NCBI RefSeq assembly: GCF_900091725.1
Contig: NZ_FMBW01000088.1
Location: 1-64,000 of the forward strand
Length of the DNA stretch: 64,000 nt
Origin: Streptomyces sp. DvalAA-43
GTDB taxonomy: Bacteria; Actinomycetota; Actinomycetes; Streptomycetales; Streptomycetaceae
Direction of reading: 5' to 3'
Each line of letters starts with the position of its first letter. Position 1 is the stretch's first letter. This document shows positions 26,904-34,783 of the stretch, piece after piece. The notes beneath the pieces were generated by a model. That model was not told where the DNA came from and ran no database searches. It saw only the letters and a list, made by a program, of their open reading frames with translations. Made by a program: the position numbers and the translations under genes.

Positions 26904-27665
26904 ATGGACTTGGGAATTGACGGCAAAGTTTTTCTGGTTACCGGCGGGACCAAGGGGCTGGGCCTCGCGGCCGCCCTCGTGCTTGTGGACGAAGGCGCGC
27001 GGGTGGTGGTCTCCTCGCGGAACCAAGGCGCTGTCGATGAAGCCGTCGCGGTATTGGGCAGTCCCGAGAGCGTCTTGGGTCTGGCCGCCGACAACGCCGA
27101 CGCCGGTGCGGCAGACCAGTTGGTTGCTGCGGCGCTGCGGCGCTTCGGCCGTCTGGATGGCTTGCTGATCAGTGTGGGCGGGCCGCCTGCGGGGCCGATC
27201 ACCGAGATCACTGATGAGCAGTGGCGGGATTCCTTCGAGTCGGTCTTTCTCGGCGCATTGCGCTTTGCCCGTGCCGCCGCGCCCGTACTCCCGGCCGACG
27301 GGGCGATCGGCTTCGTGCTGTCCGTGTCCGTGAAATCCCCGTTGCCGAATATGGGAATCTCGAACGGATTGCGGCCGGGGCTTGCCATGGCGGCCAAGAC
27401 GCTGGCCGATGAACTGGGTCCCCGTGGTATCAGGGTCAACGGCTTCGTCGTCGGCCCGATCGCGACCGATCGTCTCGAACAATTGGAGCGGGCGCACGGC
27501 GATCCTGAGGGGGCGCGCGCCGGGCGAATCGCCGCAATCCCGCTGCGACGCTACGGATCACCCGAGGAGTTCGGACGCTTGGCTGCCGTCATTCTGTCGC
27601 CGACGGCGTCCTATGTGACCGGCAGCATGATCCACATCGATGGCGGCGCCCTGCGGGCCCTGTGA
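26904..27665 (+). CDS. SDR-family oxidoreductase with non-canonical active site
   Basis: Protein of 253 residues, ATG 26904 with GGAG 5 nt upstream. The Rossmann motif LVTGGTKGLGLA and the NAD(P)-binding loop are intact, as is the C-terminal PEEFGRLAAVILSPTASYVTGSMIHIDGG. Where classical SDRs have Ser...YxxxK it has SVSVKS...ISNGLRPGLAMAAK: Ser is kept, but Tyr is absent and Lys reads Arg. Some SDR subfamilies share this. It stands 156 bp before a P450, so a two-step oxidation is possible. Substrate unknown. Confidence 0.8.
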   Translation: MDLGIDGKVFLVTGGTKGLGLAAALVLVDEGARVVVSSRNQGAVDEAVAVLGSPESVLGLAADNADAGAADQLVAAALRRFGRLDGLLISVGGPPAGPITEITDEQWRDSFESVFLGALRFARAAAPVLPADGAIGFVLSVSVKSPLPNMGISNGLRPGLAMAAKTLADELGPRGIRVNGFVVGPIATDRLEQLERAHGDPEGARAGRIAAIPLRRYGSPEEFGRLAAVILSPTASYVTGSMIHIDGGALRAL

Positions 27666-27821
27666 CGCATCCGCCCAGCATTGAGCGAGTACCTGTCCGG
27701 AAGTATGCCGCAGGTGCATCAGGTGCATTCTTTCGGAGGATTGAAATCCCTATCGCCGCATAGGGAGTGATTCGGCCTTGATGATGCTTGTCACGGAATA
27801 CCTACCTCTGGGAGGCCCGAC

Positions 27822-29132
27822 GTGACCGTGCACGACGAAGGCACCACCATCGCGGCAGATGGCGAGCTACTGGACCTGGCTGACCAGGAACTGGTCCGCG
27901 ACCCGTTCACCGCTTACGGTCCTGTTCGTGAGCAGGAGCAGATGGTGCGGGGACATGTGCAGGGGGTCGACCCCATGTGGGTGGCCACCCGCCACGACGA
28001 CATCCGCACCGTCATGAGCGACCCGCACTTCACGATTGACGCCACACAGGTTCCCGGCGCACCGGTCGCCCACCGCACCGAACAGACCTGGCAAGCCCGC
28101 GGTATGTACACGGGGCACGAGAAGTACCTACGCGCCGGGATCTTCGACGCGGACGGCCCGGACCATCGCCGCTTGCGTGGTCTGGTCACCGCGGCCTTCT
28201 CTCCGGGCCGGGTGGCGGCGTTGCGCCCGCGGATCGAGGCCATCGCCGCCCAGTTGCTGGATCGGCTTCCCGACCACGCCGAGAACGGCGTGGTCGACCT
28301 GATCGAACACTTCGCCCGCCCACTGCCCATCACTGTCATCTGCGAGCTCATCGCCGTACCCGAGGCAGACCGCGATCGCTGGCGTACCCGGAGCGCCACA
28401 CTGACCGCCGGCGTCTGCGGTGACGAACTGGGAGCCGCGCTGGCCGGCATGGTCGAGGACGCGCACGCCCTCGTCGATCTCCACGCCGCCCATCCCGGCA
28501 GTGATCTCATCTCCGAGCTGCTCGCACCCCATCACCGCGACCGGCTGAGCACGGACGAGCTGGTCGCTCTCATCACCAACCTGGTCGTCGCCGGGCACAT
28601 CACCACCGTCAACCTCATCGCGAACAGCACCGAAGCGCTCCTCAGTAACCCCGGCCAAATCGCGGCTCTGCGTGAAGATCCCACGCTCATGAACCACGCC
28701 GTCGACGAACTCATGCGCTACTGCGGACCCGTCGTGCGCGCGCTGCCGCGCTACGCCACCTGCGACACCACCGTCGGTGGCACTCCGGTTCGGACCGGGG
28801 AAGCCGTTCTCCCGATCGTGTCCGCCGCGAACCGTGACCCCGCCGCCTTCACAGAACCTGACCGTCTCGATGTCGGCCGCTCTCGGCACAGCAGGCAGTC
28901 TCATCTCGGATTCGGGCACGGCGCCCACCGCTGCCTGGGCGCACACCTCGCGCAGGAGGAGGCCGCCGTGGCCTTGGCCGCCTTGCTCGACCGCTTCCCC
29001 GGTCTGGGCTTCGCCACCGACCCGGCAGATCTGCCACGCGGCGCCAACCCCGTCAACTGGCACCTCAAAGCACTTCCCGTACGCCTCTTCCCTGACGCCC
29101 CCGCGACCGGCGCCCCCGGCCACCAGCGGTAG
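27822..29132 (+). CDS. Cytochrome P450
   Basis: Protein of 436 residues, GTG 27822 with GGGAGG upstream. The heme loop FGHGAHRCLGAHLA (Cys ligand about residue 370), the K-helix ELMR and the C-terminal beta region are normal. The I-helix reads VVAGHITTVN: the usual acid before Thr is Ile, which should affect proton delivery. It is a soluble bacterial class-I P450, and no ferredoxin gene is adjacent. It is cargo of the integrated element with the upstream SDR, followed by a very strong terminator. Confidence 0.92.
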   Translation: MTVHDEGTTIAADGELLDLADQELVRDPFTAYGPVREQEQMVRGHVQGVDPMWVATRHDDIRTVMSDPHFTIDATQVPGAPVAHRTEQTWQARGMYTGHEKYLRAGIFDADGPDHRRLRGLVTAAFSPGRVAALRPRIEAIAAQLLDRLPDHAENGVVDLIEHFARPLPITVICELIAVPEADRDRWRTRSATLTAGVCGDELGAALAGMVEDAHALVDLHAAHPGSDLISELLAPHHRDRLSTDELVALITNLVVAGHITTVNLIANSTEALLSNPGQIAALREDPTLMNHAVDELMRYCGPVVRALPRYATCDTTVGGTPVRTGEAVLPIVSAANRDPAAFTEPDRLDVGRSRHSRQSHLGFGHGAHRCLGAHLAQEEAAVALAALLDRFPGLGFATDPADLPRGANPVNWHLKALPVRLFPDAPATGAPGHQR

Positions 29133-29277
29133 GGCTTGGTCCTGTCCGGCGGATCAACGTCGGGCGCCCGTCCCCGAACGCGGGGAGCGCCCTGGGCCGA
29201 GGACGGGTCGCTGATAGGCGAACCAGACGCTCACTGAGTCAGCAGTCACTCTTGCCGTCTTACCCGTACATGTGATC

Positions 29278-29336
29278 AGCGCCCTGTTCAATTCCTGGCC
29301 TGTAAAAAAGCCAGGTCAGCAATTGAACAGGGCGCT
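29278..29336. terminator. Strong nested hairpin terminator after the P450
   Basis: Perfect 16-bp arms AGCGCCCTGTTCAATT (29278-29293) and AATTGAACAGGGCGCT (29321-29336) enclose an inner CCTGGC/GCCAGG stem (29294-29299, 29310-29315), followed by TTTCT. Confidence 0.85.
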
Positions 29337-29370
29337 TTCTCGTGAGCAGACTCGGCGGGGTGCGGGGCTA

Positions 29371-29415
29371 AAGGGGCGTGCTACTTGGCCACTGTGGCCA
29401 AGTAGCACGCCCCTT
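29371..29415. repeat. Perfect 21-bp inverted repeat
   Basis: Arms 29371-29391 (AAGGGGCGTGCTACTTGGCC plus A) and 29395-29415 are perfectly complementary with a 3-nt loop. It follows another hairpin within 35 bp and precedes an IS3 remnant. It could be a terminator, a mobile-element end or a recombination site. Confidence 0.7.
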
Positions 29416-29543
29416 ACCGTGTTGGCGGGTTGATTCAGTCACAGGCATGTGGCTGTTGTCCTGTGCCATCGCACCTTGATTGTGTGCCATCGGTCCTTGA
29501 CGGACGTCGGTGGGGACTGCTGCAGGCTTGGGTGACAGCGGGT

Positions 29544-29640
29544 TTATGCAGCCAGGGCTGCGGCTGGGGTCATGATGGTCTCGTACTCGACGGGGGTCAA
29601 TCGGGCCCGGCGTCTCTGACGCCGGCGTCGGTGGTAGGTG
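29544..29640 (-). pseudogene. IS3-family transposase C-terminal remnant
   Basis: The minus strand reads RRRQRRRARLTPVEYETIM and ends TPAAALAA then TAA at 29546-29544. LTPVEYE is the typical C-terminal motif of IS3-type OrfB transposases. About 32 codons remain; nothing catalytic is present. Confidence 0.6.
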
Positions 29641-29856
29641 CACTCGCGTGCGCGAGTGCGGTCTAGGAGGTCACCGACCGTGCGCAGCAGAGTCCCGCGG
29701 CGCAGTGTGCGTCACAAGATCGGCTCGCTGCTTGTCACCAAGGGTGCCGGGAACGGGTCACTGCAACGGACCGTCGCGTTCTGTCCGATCAGCCTTCGCT
29801 GTCGGTTTGTTGATCGATACGGTGAGAGGCGATTGTCGTCTCGGGGAGGGGAGCCG

Positions 29857-30492
29857 ATGGATCTCGCAGACAGATATCAGGCTTTGGCGCGTGGTGCGCT
29901 GTTGGTTGCTGAGTCTGCCGAGGACGCCTACCGGCTGGGTGCCCTTGAACGCTTCCTCAAGCCATGGATCCGGGACAGACTTCACTCACTGGGTGGTCTG
30001 CTCGACAGTTGCGACACCAGACATCAACTGGCCGAGTGCACAAGGGCCTTCGCTCAGACAGCCGCCAAGTACTCGGAACTGCGGGACCAACTCTTTTCCG
30101 ACGTTCACCACACGGGCCCGGAGCCACCCTGGCGGATCGTGGGACAGAGGGCGATGGCGATCCGGGCACAGTGCGGAGTACTGCTGCGACAGCCGACGTT
30201 CGTCCTGCGGTGCCTGGATGCCGGCTCGGACGTCCCCGGCGCAGCAACCTGGGACTTCACAGTGATTGCTAATCCGTCTGACCCAGCAGACGAGGGCACG
30301 TCGTTCGTCGTCATGGTGTCGACCAGCGACCACACCGGCGGAGTACCCGTTCAGGTGTCCAAGGAGCTTGAGAAGGAACGAGCGTGGTACCAGCAACTGG
30401 AGTACGGCTTCTATGCCCTGGGAATCACGCCGTTTCTTACCGCGATCTACGACCCTGATCGCCACCGGAAGCGGACGACCGATGACGGCTGA
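29857..30492 (+). CDS. Hypothetical protein, 211 residues
   Basis: The start ATG 29857 follows a strong GGGGAGGGGAG site; the longer frame upstream runs through IS-remnant DNA. The protein is mostly helical in its first half (MDLADRYQALARGALLVAES, ERFLKPWIRDRLHSLGGLLD) and beta-rich later (ATWDFTVIANPSD, SFVVMVSTSDHTGGVPVQVS). No signal, membrane span or known motif is visible. Its codon use is looser than in the core genome, as expected for island cargo. Confidence 0.6.
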   Translation: MDLADRYQALARGALLVAESAEDAYRLGALERFLKPWIRDRLHSLGGLLDSCDTRHQLAECTRAFAQTAAKYSELRDQLFSDVHHTGPEPPWRIVGQRAMAIRAQCGVLLRQPTFVLRCLDAGSDVPGAATWDFTVIANPSDPADEGTSFVVMVSTSDHTGGVPVQVSKELEKERAWYQQLEYGFYALGITPFLTAIYDPDRHRKRTTDDG

Positions 30493-30599
30493 CCTGTCAG
30501 GCGTCGCAAATGCGCGGAGTCTGCCGTGTTGTCCGGTCCGAGACCACGGTATTGTCCCCGTGGCCATCGGGCCGGACGTAGCGGCCCTGCACCGGGTCG

Positions 30600-30756
30600 T
30601 CAGGTGCCCGCGATTTGGGCTTCGAGGTCGGCGACCCGCCGGTCCTGGAAGCGGAGGTTGGACCGGGCGGCCTTCAGCCGCTCGTCGAGGTTACGGTTGT
30701 CGGCCGTGAGCTGGCGGACGCGCTGCTTGAGGGCGGTGTTCTCGGCGCCCGCTCGC
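30600..30756 (-). pseudogene. DUF6262-like coiled-coil gene fragment
   Basis: The minus strand reads ENTALKQRVRQLTADNRNLD then ERLKAARSNLRFQDRR and VADLEAQIAGT before TGA. This resembles the C-terminal coiled coil of DUF6262 proteins that accompany XerC-like recombinase trios in actinobacteria. The N-terminal part is gone, cut at a perfect palindrome at 30757. Confidence 0.5.
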
Positions 30757-30788
30757 CGGTTCACCTCCGCTCGAGCGGAGGTGAACCG
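30757..30788. repeat. Perfect 32-bp palindrome
   Basis: CGGTTCACCTCCGCTC followed at once by its exact reverse complement. It marks the breakpoint of the DUF6262-like fragment and may be a transposon end, a fused inverted repeat or a recombination scar. Confidence 0.75.
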
Positions 30789-30885
30789 CGTCAGACGGTC
30801 AGCGGCAAACGGATGCTGGGGTGCTCTCTGCGCGAGTGGAGGCGAATCGTGCGGTCGCCCTGGGCGTTGGTCATGGCCGAAAGGC

Positions 30886-30948
30886 TTAGTACCTGATGAT
30901 GCTGACCGCGAGCCCGTCGCGCGCGGTCTCCTTGTACTTGACGTTCAC
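30886..30948 (-). pseudogene. Possible L-serine dehydratase 3'-end remnant
   Basis: About 20 codons read HVNVKYKETARDGLAVSIIRY then TAA. KYKET followed by GLAV is reminiscent of the SdaA C-terminus. Too short to be certain. It overlaps the end of the excisionase-like gene by a few bases. Confidence 0.3.
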
Positions 30949-31136
30949 GTGGCCACTCGGCACCGTTCTTCCAGCCACAGCCGGACTTCCGCTGGAGAGA
31001 AGCGCAGCTGCTGGCCTACTCGGAAGCTCGGAACTCCTTCCTTGACGTAATTGTCGTAAACCCATGAAGTCGGCTTACCGAGAAGAGTGGCCAGCTCCCT
31101 TACGTCCCGCATCGGCTCACGCACAGACAACCCCAA
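30945..31136 (-). CDS. Excisionase-family HTH protein
   Basis: Protein of 63 residues. A single winged-helix/MerR-like domain with VRELATLLGKPTSWVYDNYVKE and FSPAEVRLWLEERC is typical of Xis/AlpA-type proteins. The start is uncertain: GTG 31136 or an ATG at codon 9. It lies 260 bp from attR, at the opposite end from the integrase, so the two would be adjacent in the circular form. With a dead integrase it has no partner here. Confidence 0.7.
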   Translation of the reverse strand: MGLSVREPMRDVRELATLLGKPTSWVYDNYVKEGVPSFRVGQQLRFSPAEVRLWLEERCRVAT

Positions 31137-31400
31137 TTGGCTTGCTTCGGCTGCTCGCGACGGATGGTAGTGAGGAACGACGGCCGTACCAAACGGGTGG
31201 AGGACTGAGCCCCGGGAACCGTGGGCCGGTCAGCACGAAACCAGCACGCTGCACCCGAACGGGCCGGAATGGGCTCCAGTGGAACCCGGCACCAGGTCAG
31301 CACGAGGGGTTCTTCGCCCGATGAGTCTGACGCGCTCCATGCCGTTGACCTGCTCATTTGTGTGGGAGGGCGATACGTGTCAAAGATCGCCCTCCCATTT
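31137..31400. promoter_or_regulatory. attR arm region
   Basis: Gene-free stretch between the Xis-like gene and attR. It holds GCACCAGGTCAGCAC (31289-31303), matching the left arm repeat, and the related GGTCAGCACG (31229-31238) and CCAGCACG (31241-31248). These look like integrase/Xis arm-binding sites. Confidence 0.5.
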
Positions 31401-31457
31401 GGAGAACATCTGGCTCCGCACCAAGCGCTACGACGCGAACGGCAAGGTCAGAAGCGG
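31401..31457. repeat. attR: right 57-bp direct repeat
   Basis: Identical to 22568-22624. It is the junction of element and the displaced C39 gene end. Confidence 0.92.
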
Positions 31458-31542
31458 CACGGACGGGGTGTGCTACCTCTACTGGCCCGCTCGCCCGAGT
31501 CCGGCCCAGCGCCGGGTGCTGAGGTCGTTCGGCCTGCTCTGA
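31401..31542 (+). pseudogene. Displaced original 3' end of the C39 peptidase gene
   Basis: It encodes ENIWLRTKRYDANGKVRS, then GTDGVCYLYWPARPSPAQRR and VLRSFGLL before TGA. This is the pre-insertion C-terminus of the peptidase at 21351. The element-derived replacement differs at several residues (ANPAPSQHRVLKALGLL). It has no start of its own. Confidence 0.9.
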
Positions 31543-31558
31543 GCGGGCGCGGCGCCAG

Positions 31559-31581
31559 GGCCGCCCCGGGGGGAGGCGGCC
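31559..31581. terminator. Original terminator of the C39 gene
   Basis: GGCCGCC (31559-31565) pairs with GGCGGCC (31575-31581), 17 bp after the displaced C39 stop. The present C39 gene has lost it. Confidence 0.5.
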
Positions 31582-31713
31582 GTATCCCGCGGCGCGGGCG
31601 CAGGCGGAGTGACCGGCCGAAACACCGGGAGGGCGCCGATGCGGGCGCCGGCAGGGATGCGGAGACGGGGCGGGGCGTTCCGGACCCGGGCGGTTCTGGC
31701 GGTCGCGGCTCGC

Positions 31714-32358
31714 TCATGGCCTCTTCGGTGCGACCGGGGCCTCGTCGCCCGCATCGGCCGGGTAGTACACCGCGAGGAACTCCTCCATGGCCGCGTCGAC
31801 GCCGTCGCGATCGCCCGTGGCGAGCAGATCGAGCAGGAGCCCGCGGACGACGGCGAGCCCGAGGCGGGCGCGGGCGCGGGCCGTGTCGGGATCGGTGCCC
31901 CCGGCGGTCTCGACGGCGGCGAGAGGGGTGAGCCAGTCGGTGATGAGACCGTCCAGGACCGGGGCTGCCTCGGGGCGCCCCTGAACCGCCTGTCCGTACA
32001 GCTCGAAGAAGAGCCTTGTCTGGGCGGAGAGTTCGGGGGAGGCCATTTGCCGCCACAGATTCCGGGCGGCATCGGCGGGCGAGAGACCGGGCTCGGCGCG
32101 GAGCCGGGAGAGCAGGTCGCGCTGGCGTCGCTCGGAGGCCCGGACGATCTCGACCAGCAACTGTTCCTTGGTGCCGAAGTAGTGGATCAGCATGCGGTGG
32201 CTGACGCCGATTCCCGCGCCGAGGCGGCGCAGACTCAGATCGGCGATACCGTGGGCGGCCACGTGGTCCACCGCGGAATCGAGAATCCGCGCGCGCCGGT
32301 CACCGGTCTGACGAGGACCTTCGCCGTCTTCGGTCCGCCGGTCGTCGCTGCTCTCCAT
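31714..32358 (-). CDS. TetR-family repressor
   Basis: Protein of 214 residues starting MESSDDRRTEDGEG at 32358. The N-terminal TetR HTH (about residues 20-65) reads RARILDSAVDHVAAHGIADL then SLRRLGAGIGVSHRMLIHYF. The C-terminal ligand domain is helical. No Shine-Dalgarno is visible. It is divergent from an SRPBCC gene; the 44-bp spacer is almost filled by two 16-bp palindromes, so autorepression and repression of the neighbour are likely. Ligand unknown. Confidence 0.88.
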   Translation of the reverse strand: MESSDDRRTEDGEGPRQTGDRRARILDSAVDHVAAHGIADLSLRRLGAGIGVSHRMLIHYFGTKEQLLVEIVRASERRQRDLLSRLRAEPGLSPADAARNLWRQMASPELSAQTRLFFELYGQAVQGRPEAAPVLDGLITDWLTPLAAVETAGGTDPDTARARARLGLAVVRGLLLDLLATGDRDGVDAAMEEFLAVYYPADAGDEAPVAPKRP

Positions 32359-32366
32359 GCCGGGAG

Positions 32367-32403
32367 TGTACCAAGTGGTACATCTCATGTACCGTTCGGT
32401 ACA
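32367..32403. promoter_or_regulatory. Twin TetR operators overlapping a start codon
   Basis: TGTACCAAGTGGTACA (32367-32382) and TGTACCGTTCGGTACA (32388-32403) are perfect 16-bp palindromes apart from the central bases, 21 bp centre to centre. The second one includes the first base of the SRPBCC start codon at 32403. Confidence 0.85.
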
Positions 32404-32879
32404 TGAGACCCGTCATCGTGTCGACCGACGTGGCGCAGACGCCCGAGCAGGTCTACGACTTCCTTGATGTGATGGCCCACCACGAGCGGTTCACCGATCA
32501 CTACCTGACCGATTGGCGCTACAGCGGACCCGCTCGGGGCGTCGGCTCCCGCGCGACGGTCACGGCGACGCTGGGTGGGCGGCGGACGGACGTGACGATC
32601 GAGGTCGTCGAGGCGCGGGCGCCCCGGCGCATCGTGGAGCGGAACACCAGCGCGGCCGGGAGACGGCAGGCGAACGGGACCTACCTGGTGGAGGGTTCGG
32701 CGACCGGCGGGAGCCGTATCTCGTTCACGTACTCCTGGGCACGCGCCCCGCTTTCCGACCGGCTGTTCGCCCCCGCCGTCCGAGCCGTGATGAGGCGGGC
32801 CAACCGCACGGTGATGCTGAGGCTGGCCGAGGCGTTGGCGCAAGAGGCGGCGCGGTCCGAGGCCCCGCCCGTCCCGTAG
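32403..32879 (+). CDS. SRPBCC (START-like) family protein
   Basis: Protein of 158 residues: MRPVIVSTDVAQTPEQVYDF then LDVMAHHERFTDHYLTDWRY. The polyketide-cyclase/START-like fold binds small hydrophobic ligands in a helix-grip. The ATG lies at the edge of an operator with no ribosome-binding site, so the mRNA may be leaderless. It is probably controlled by the divergent TetR repressor; it may sequester or modify the same ligand. No catalytic role can be assigned. Confidence 0.8.
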   Translation: MRPVIVSTDVAQTPEQVYDFLDVMAHHERFTDHYLTDWRYSGPARGVGSRATVTATLGGRRTDVTIEVVEARAPRRIVERNTSAAGRRQANGTYLVEGSATGGSRISFTYSWARAPLSDRLFAPAVRAVMRRANRTVMLRLAEALAQEAARSEAPPVP

Positions 32880-32989
32880 CGGTTTCGTCACGAGGGCGGC
32901 GTGAACCCGCCACCGTCGCGAGCCGGTGTCCGCCTGTGGGGGAGACTCGGGATCCGGGGGCGGAGCGGTTCGAGGCAGGGGGCGAGACG

Positions 32990-33805
32990 ATGACCGGCGC
33001 GGCGGCGCAGTTGCGCAGGATGCGGGACCTCGCTGTCCAGATCATGCACGAACGCGACCCCGACGCCTTGCACCCCCTCGTCCTGGCGGAGCTGCTGAGG
33101 GCCTGCGACGCGGAAGCCGCCGTGTGCAAGGAGAGCGACTGGCGGCCGGACGAAGGCGCGATGTCCATCGTCGCGGTCCCGGCAGCGCGATCCGAGTTCG
33201 ACCAGCCGCAGGCCCGTCGGCTCATCAGGCTCGGCCGCCCGTTCGCCGAGCACTACACCTCGACGGGAGACTCCAGCCCCCGACCGGCAGATGCACTGGG
33301 CCGCCTCCAGCACCTGCGTGATGTGCGCCGCTTCGCCCCCGGACGGCGCTTCGCCTTCGGTATCCCGCTGCCGGGCTCGTACGCGCCCGTACGCGGCTAC
33401 GTACTGTTCCGGCCTGACGCGGTCTTCGGCCCGGCGGCCCTCGCTTACGGCATCGAGGTGCAGCCGCTCCTGGTGGCCGTGGACCGGCAGCGCATCCTGC
33501 TCAGCCAGTGGCGCGCCGGTGCGGCTGCCGTGTCGTCGGGCTGTCACGACTGCCGGGCGCCCATGCCGGCGGACGCGGCACCGTACGGGCTGACACCCCG
33601 TGAGACGACGGTGCTGCTCCTCCTCGCGGACGCCCTCACCACCACCGCGATCGGCCGACGGCTCGGCATCAGTGCCCGCACCGTCAACAAACACATCGAG
33701 CGGATCTACCGCAAGCTCGGTACCCGCGACCGGCTCTCCACCGTGCACAGTGCCCGGCTGAGCGGACTGCTGTCGACCCCCTGCCCCTCACACCGGGAGT
33801 CGTGA
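32990..33805 (+). CDS. LuxR-family transcriptional regulator
   Basis: Protein of 271 residues, ATG 32990 after GGGGGCGAG. The N-terminal about 190 residues look GAF/PAS-like (FAFGIPLPGSYAPVRGYVLF) with a CHDCRAPM Cys pair before the HTH. The C-terminal LuxR domain (about 200-260) is clear: LTPRETTVLLLLADALTTTAIG, ISARTVNKHIERIYRKLGTRD. Target genes are unknown. The upstream SRPBCC gene ends 110 bp before. Confidence 0.82.
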   Translation: MTGAAAQLRRMRDLAVQIMHERDPDALHPLVLAELLRACDAEAAVCKESDWRPDEGAMSIVAVPAARSEFDQPQARRLIRLGRPFAEHYTSTGDSSPRPADALGRLQHLRDVRRFAPGRRFAFGIPLPGSYAPVRGYVLFRPDAVFGPAALAYGIEVQPLLVAVDRQRILLSQWRAGAAAVSSGCHDCRAPMPADAAPYGLTPRETTVLLLLADALTTTAIGRRLGISARTVNKHIERIYRKLGTRDRLSTVHSARLSGLLSTPCPSHRES

Positions 33806-33855
33806 GGGCTCCGGACCGCCCACCCCCTGCACACCGGGGGCGCTCGCCGGGCCGC

Positions 33856-34422
33856 TCACCGGCAGTTGTTGACGAAGAGCACCCAACTCCAGTCGGCCGT
33901 GTCGTCCTGGGCGAAGGCCCCGCCATCGACCCATCGAACCGTTGCGGTGTTGTCCTTGAACTGGGCGACGGTCCCGGTGGTCTGATTGTTGATCCAGGAT
34001 CCGATGGTGGTCCACGGGATGATGTAGTCGTCGCACCTGTACATCTGGATCTGGTCGCCCCACCATTGCGAGTTCTGGAAGGCGCAGAAGGTCTTGCTGT
34101 CGCAGCTGTCGAGGATCCTCTTCGTCCCGGTGAGTTCCCGTGCGCGCTTCTCCCCGGGCAGGGTGAGCACGACGGAGCTTCCGCCGCCGAGGTCGATCTT
34201 GTTGGCCGCGACCTGTTTCCCGCCCATGGTGGTCAGATAGCCGTCCACTCGGCGCTGAAGGGCGGCGGCGTCCGCATCGGTGAGGCCCTCCTTGTGCGCC
34301 TGAGCCGCGAAGGTCGCGGCCCGGGACTCCCCGGAGGGTGCGGCGGCCGACGCTGTACCGGCGACGGTGAAGCCGGTGAGCAGTGCGCATACGGAGGCAA
34401 GGGTGGCGGTTTTACGCAGCAT
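33856..34422 (-). CDS. Secreted protein with a peptidase-inhibitor-I36-like C-terminus
   Basis: Protein of 188 residues, ATG 34422 with GGGAGA upstream. The Sec signal peptide MLRKTATLASVCALLTGFTV ends at ASA-AAPSG. A helical middle follows. The C-terminal about 75 residues have paired Cys and aromatic residues (FCAFQNSQWWGDQIQMYRCD, DWSWVLFVNNC), resembling the I36/gamma-crystallin-like secreted proteins of Streptomyces. Function uncertain. Confidence 0.6.
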   Translation of the reverse strand: MLRKTATLASVCALLTGFTVAGTASAAAPSGESRAATFAAQAHKEGLTDADAAALQRRVDGYLTTMGGKQVAANKIDLGGGSSVVLTLPGEKRARELTGTKRILDSCDSKTFCAFQNSQWWGDQIQMYRCDDYIIPWTTIGSWINNQTTGTVAQFKDNTATVRWVDGGAFAQDDTADWSWVLFVNNCR

Positions 34423-34783
34423 CGCTCTCTCCCGTTCCTTCCGGCCCGAGGTCTTCGGGCCCCGAGCGGCAGGATGGCATGGCCATGAGGGAGCAAGAAG
34501 GGGCTCGCGATACGCACAAGTGCGTACGTTCGTCGTCGGTCCGCCACGCCCGCCGACACGGCTGGTTCCGGTCCCGTCGGTCTCGCCCAGCACGGCGTCG
34601 ACCGGGGCCCGGTCCTGCCCTTGACGTGGTACGAGATCGGCCGGGTAATGCTCAGCCCGGCATGCTCGGCGATCCTCCCCGACGACTGTGCTGAGGGAGC
34701 GTGCGTACGGAACTCGTGACCCGGCCCTGCCGTGCTGCTGGAGCCGTGCGGGAGGCGCACACTGGAAGTGCACGCCGAGCGTG
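34423..34783. other. 361-bp gene-free spacer before the fluoride island
   Basis: No supported coding frame. It contains the promoter of the secreted protein (minus strand), an inverted repeat TACGCAC-AA-GTGCGTA at 34511-34526 that could be an operator, and presumably the promoter for the fluoride-responsive transcript. Confidence 0.45.

Larger units (their letters stand above)
22568..31457. mobile_element. Decayed integrative element inserted in the C39 peptidase gene
   Basis: It is bounded by 57-bp identical direct repeats at 22568-22624 and 31401-31457, giving a unit of 8833 bp. A tyrosine integrase gene (disrupted) lies at the left end and an excisionase-like gene at the right end, so they would be neighbours in a circle. 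The interior holds regulator, SDR and P450 cargo plus IS3, DUF6262 and lectin-like remnants. No replication or transfer gene (rep, traB) is visible, so it is a degraded genomic island, not a functional AICE. Confidence 0.9.

Noticed and set aside
30526..31050. Plus-strand 174-residue frame
   Set aside because: It runs antisense through the DUF6262 fragment and the excisionase-like gene and has no coherent domain.
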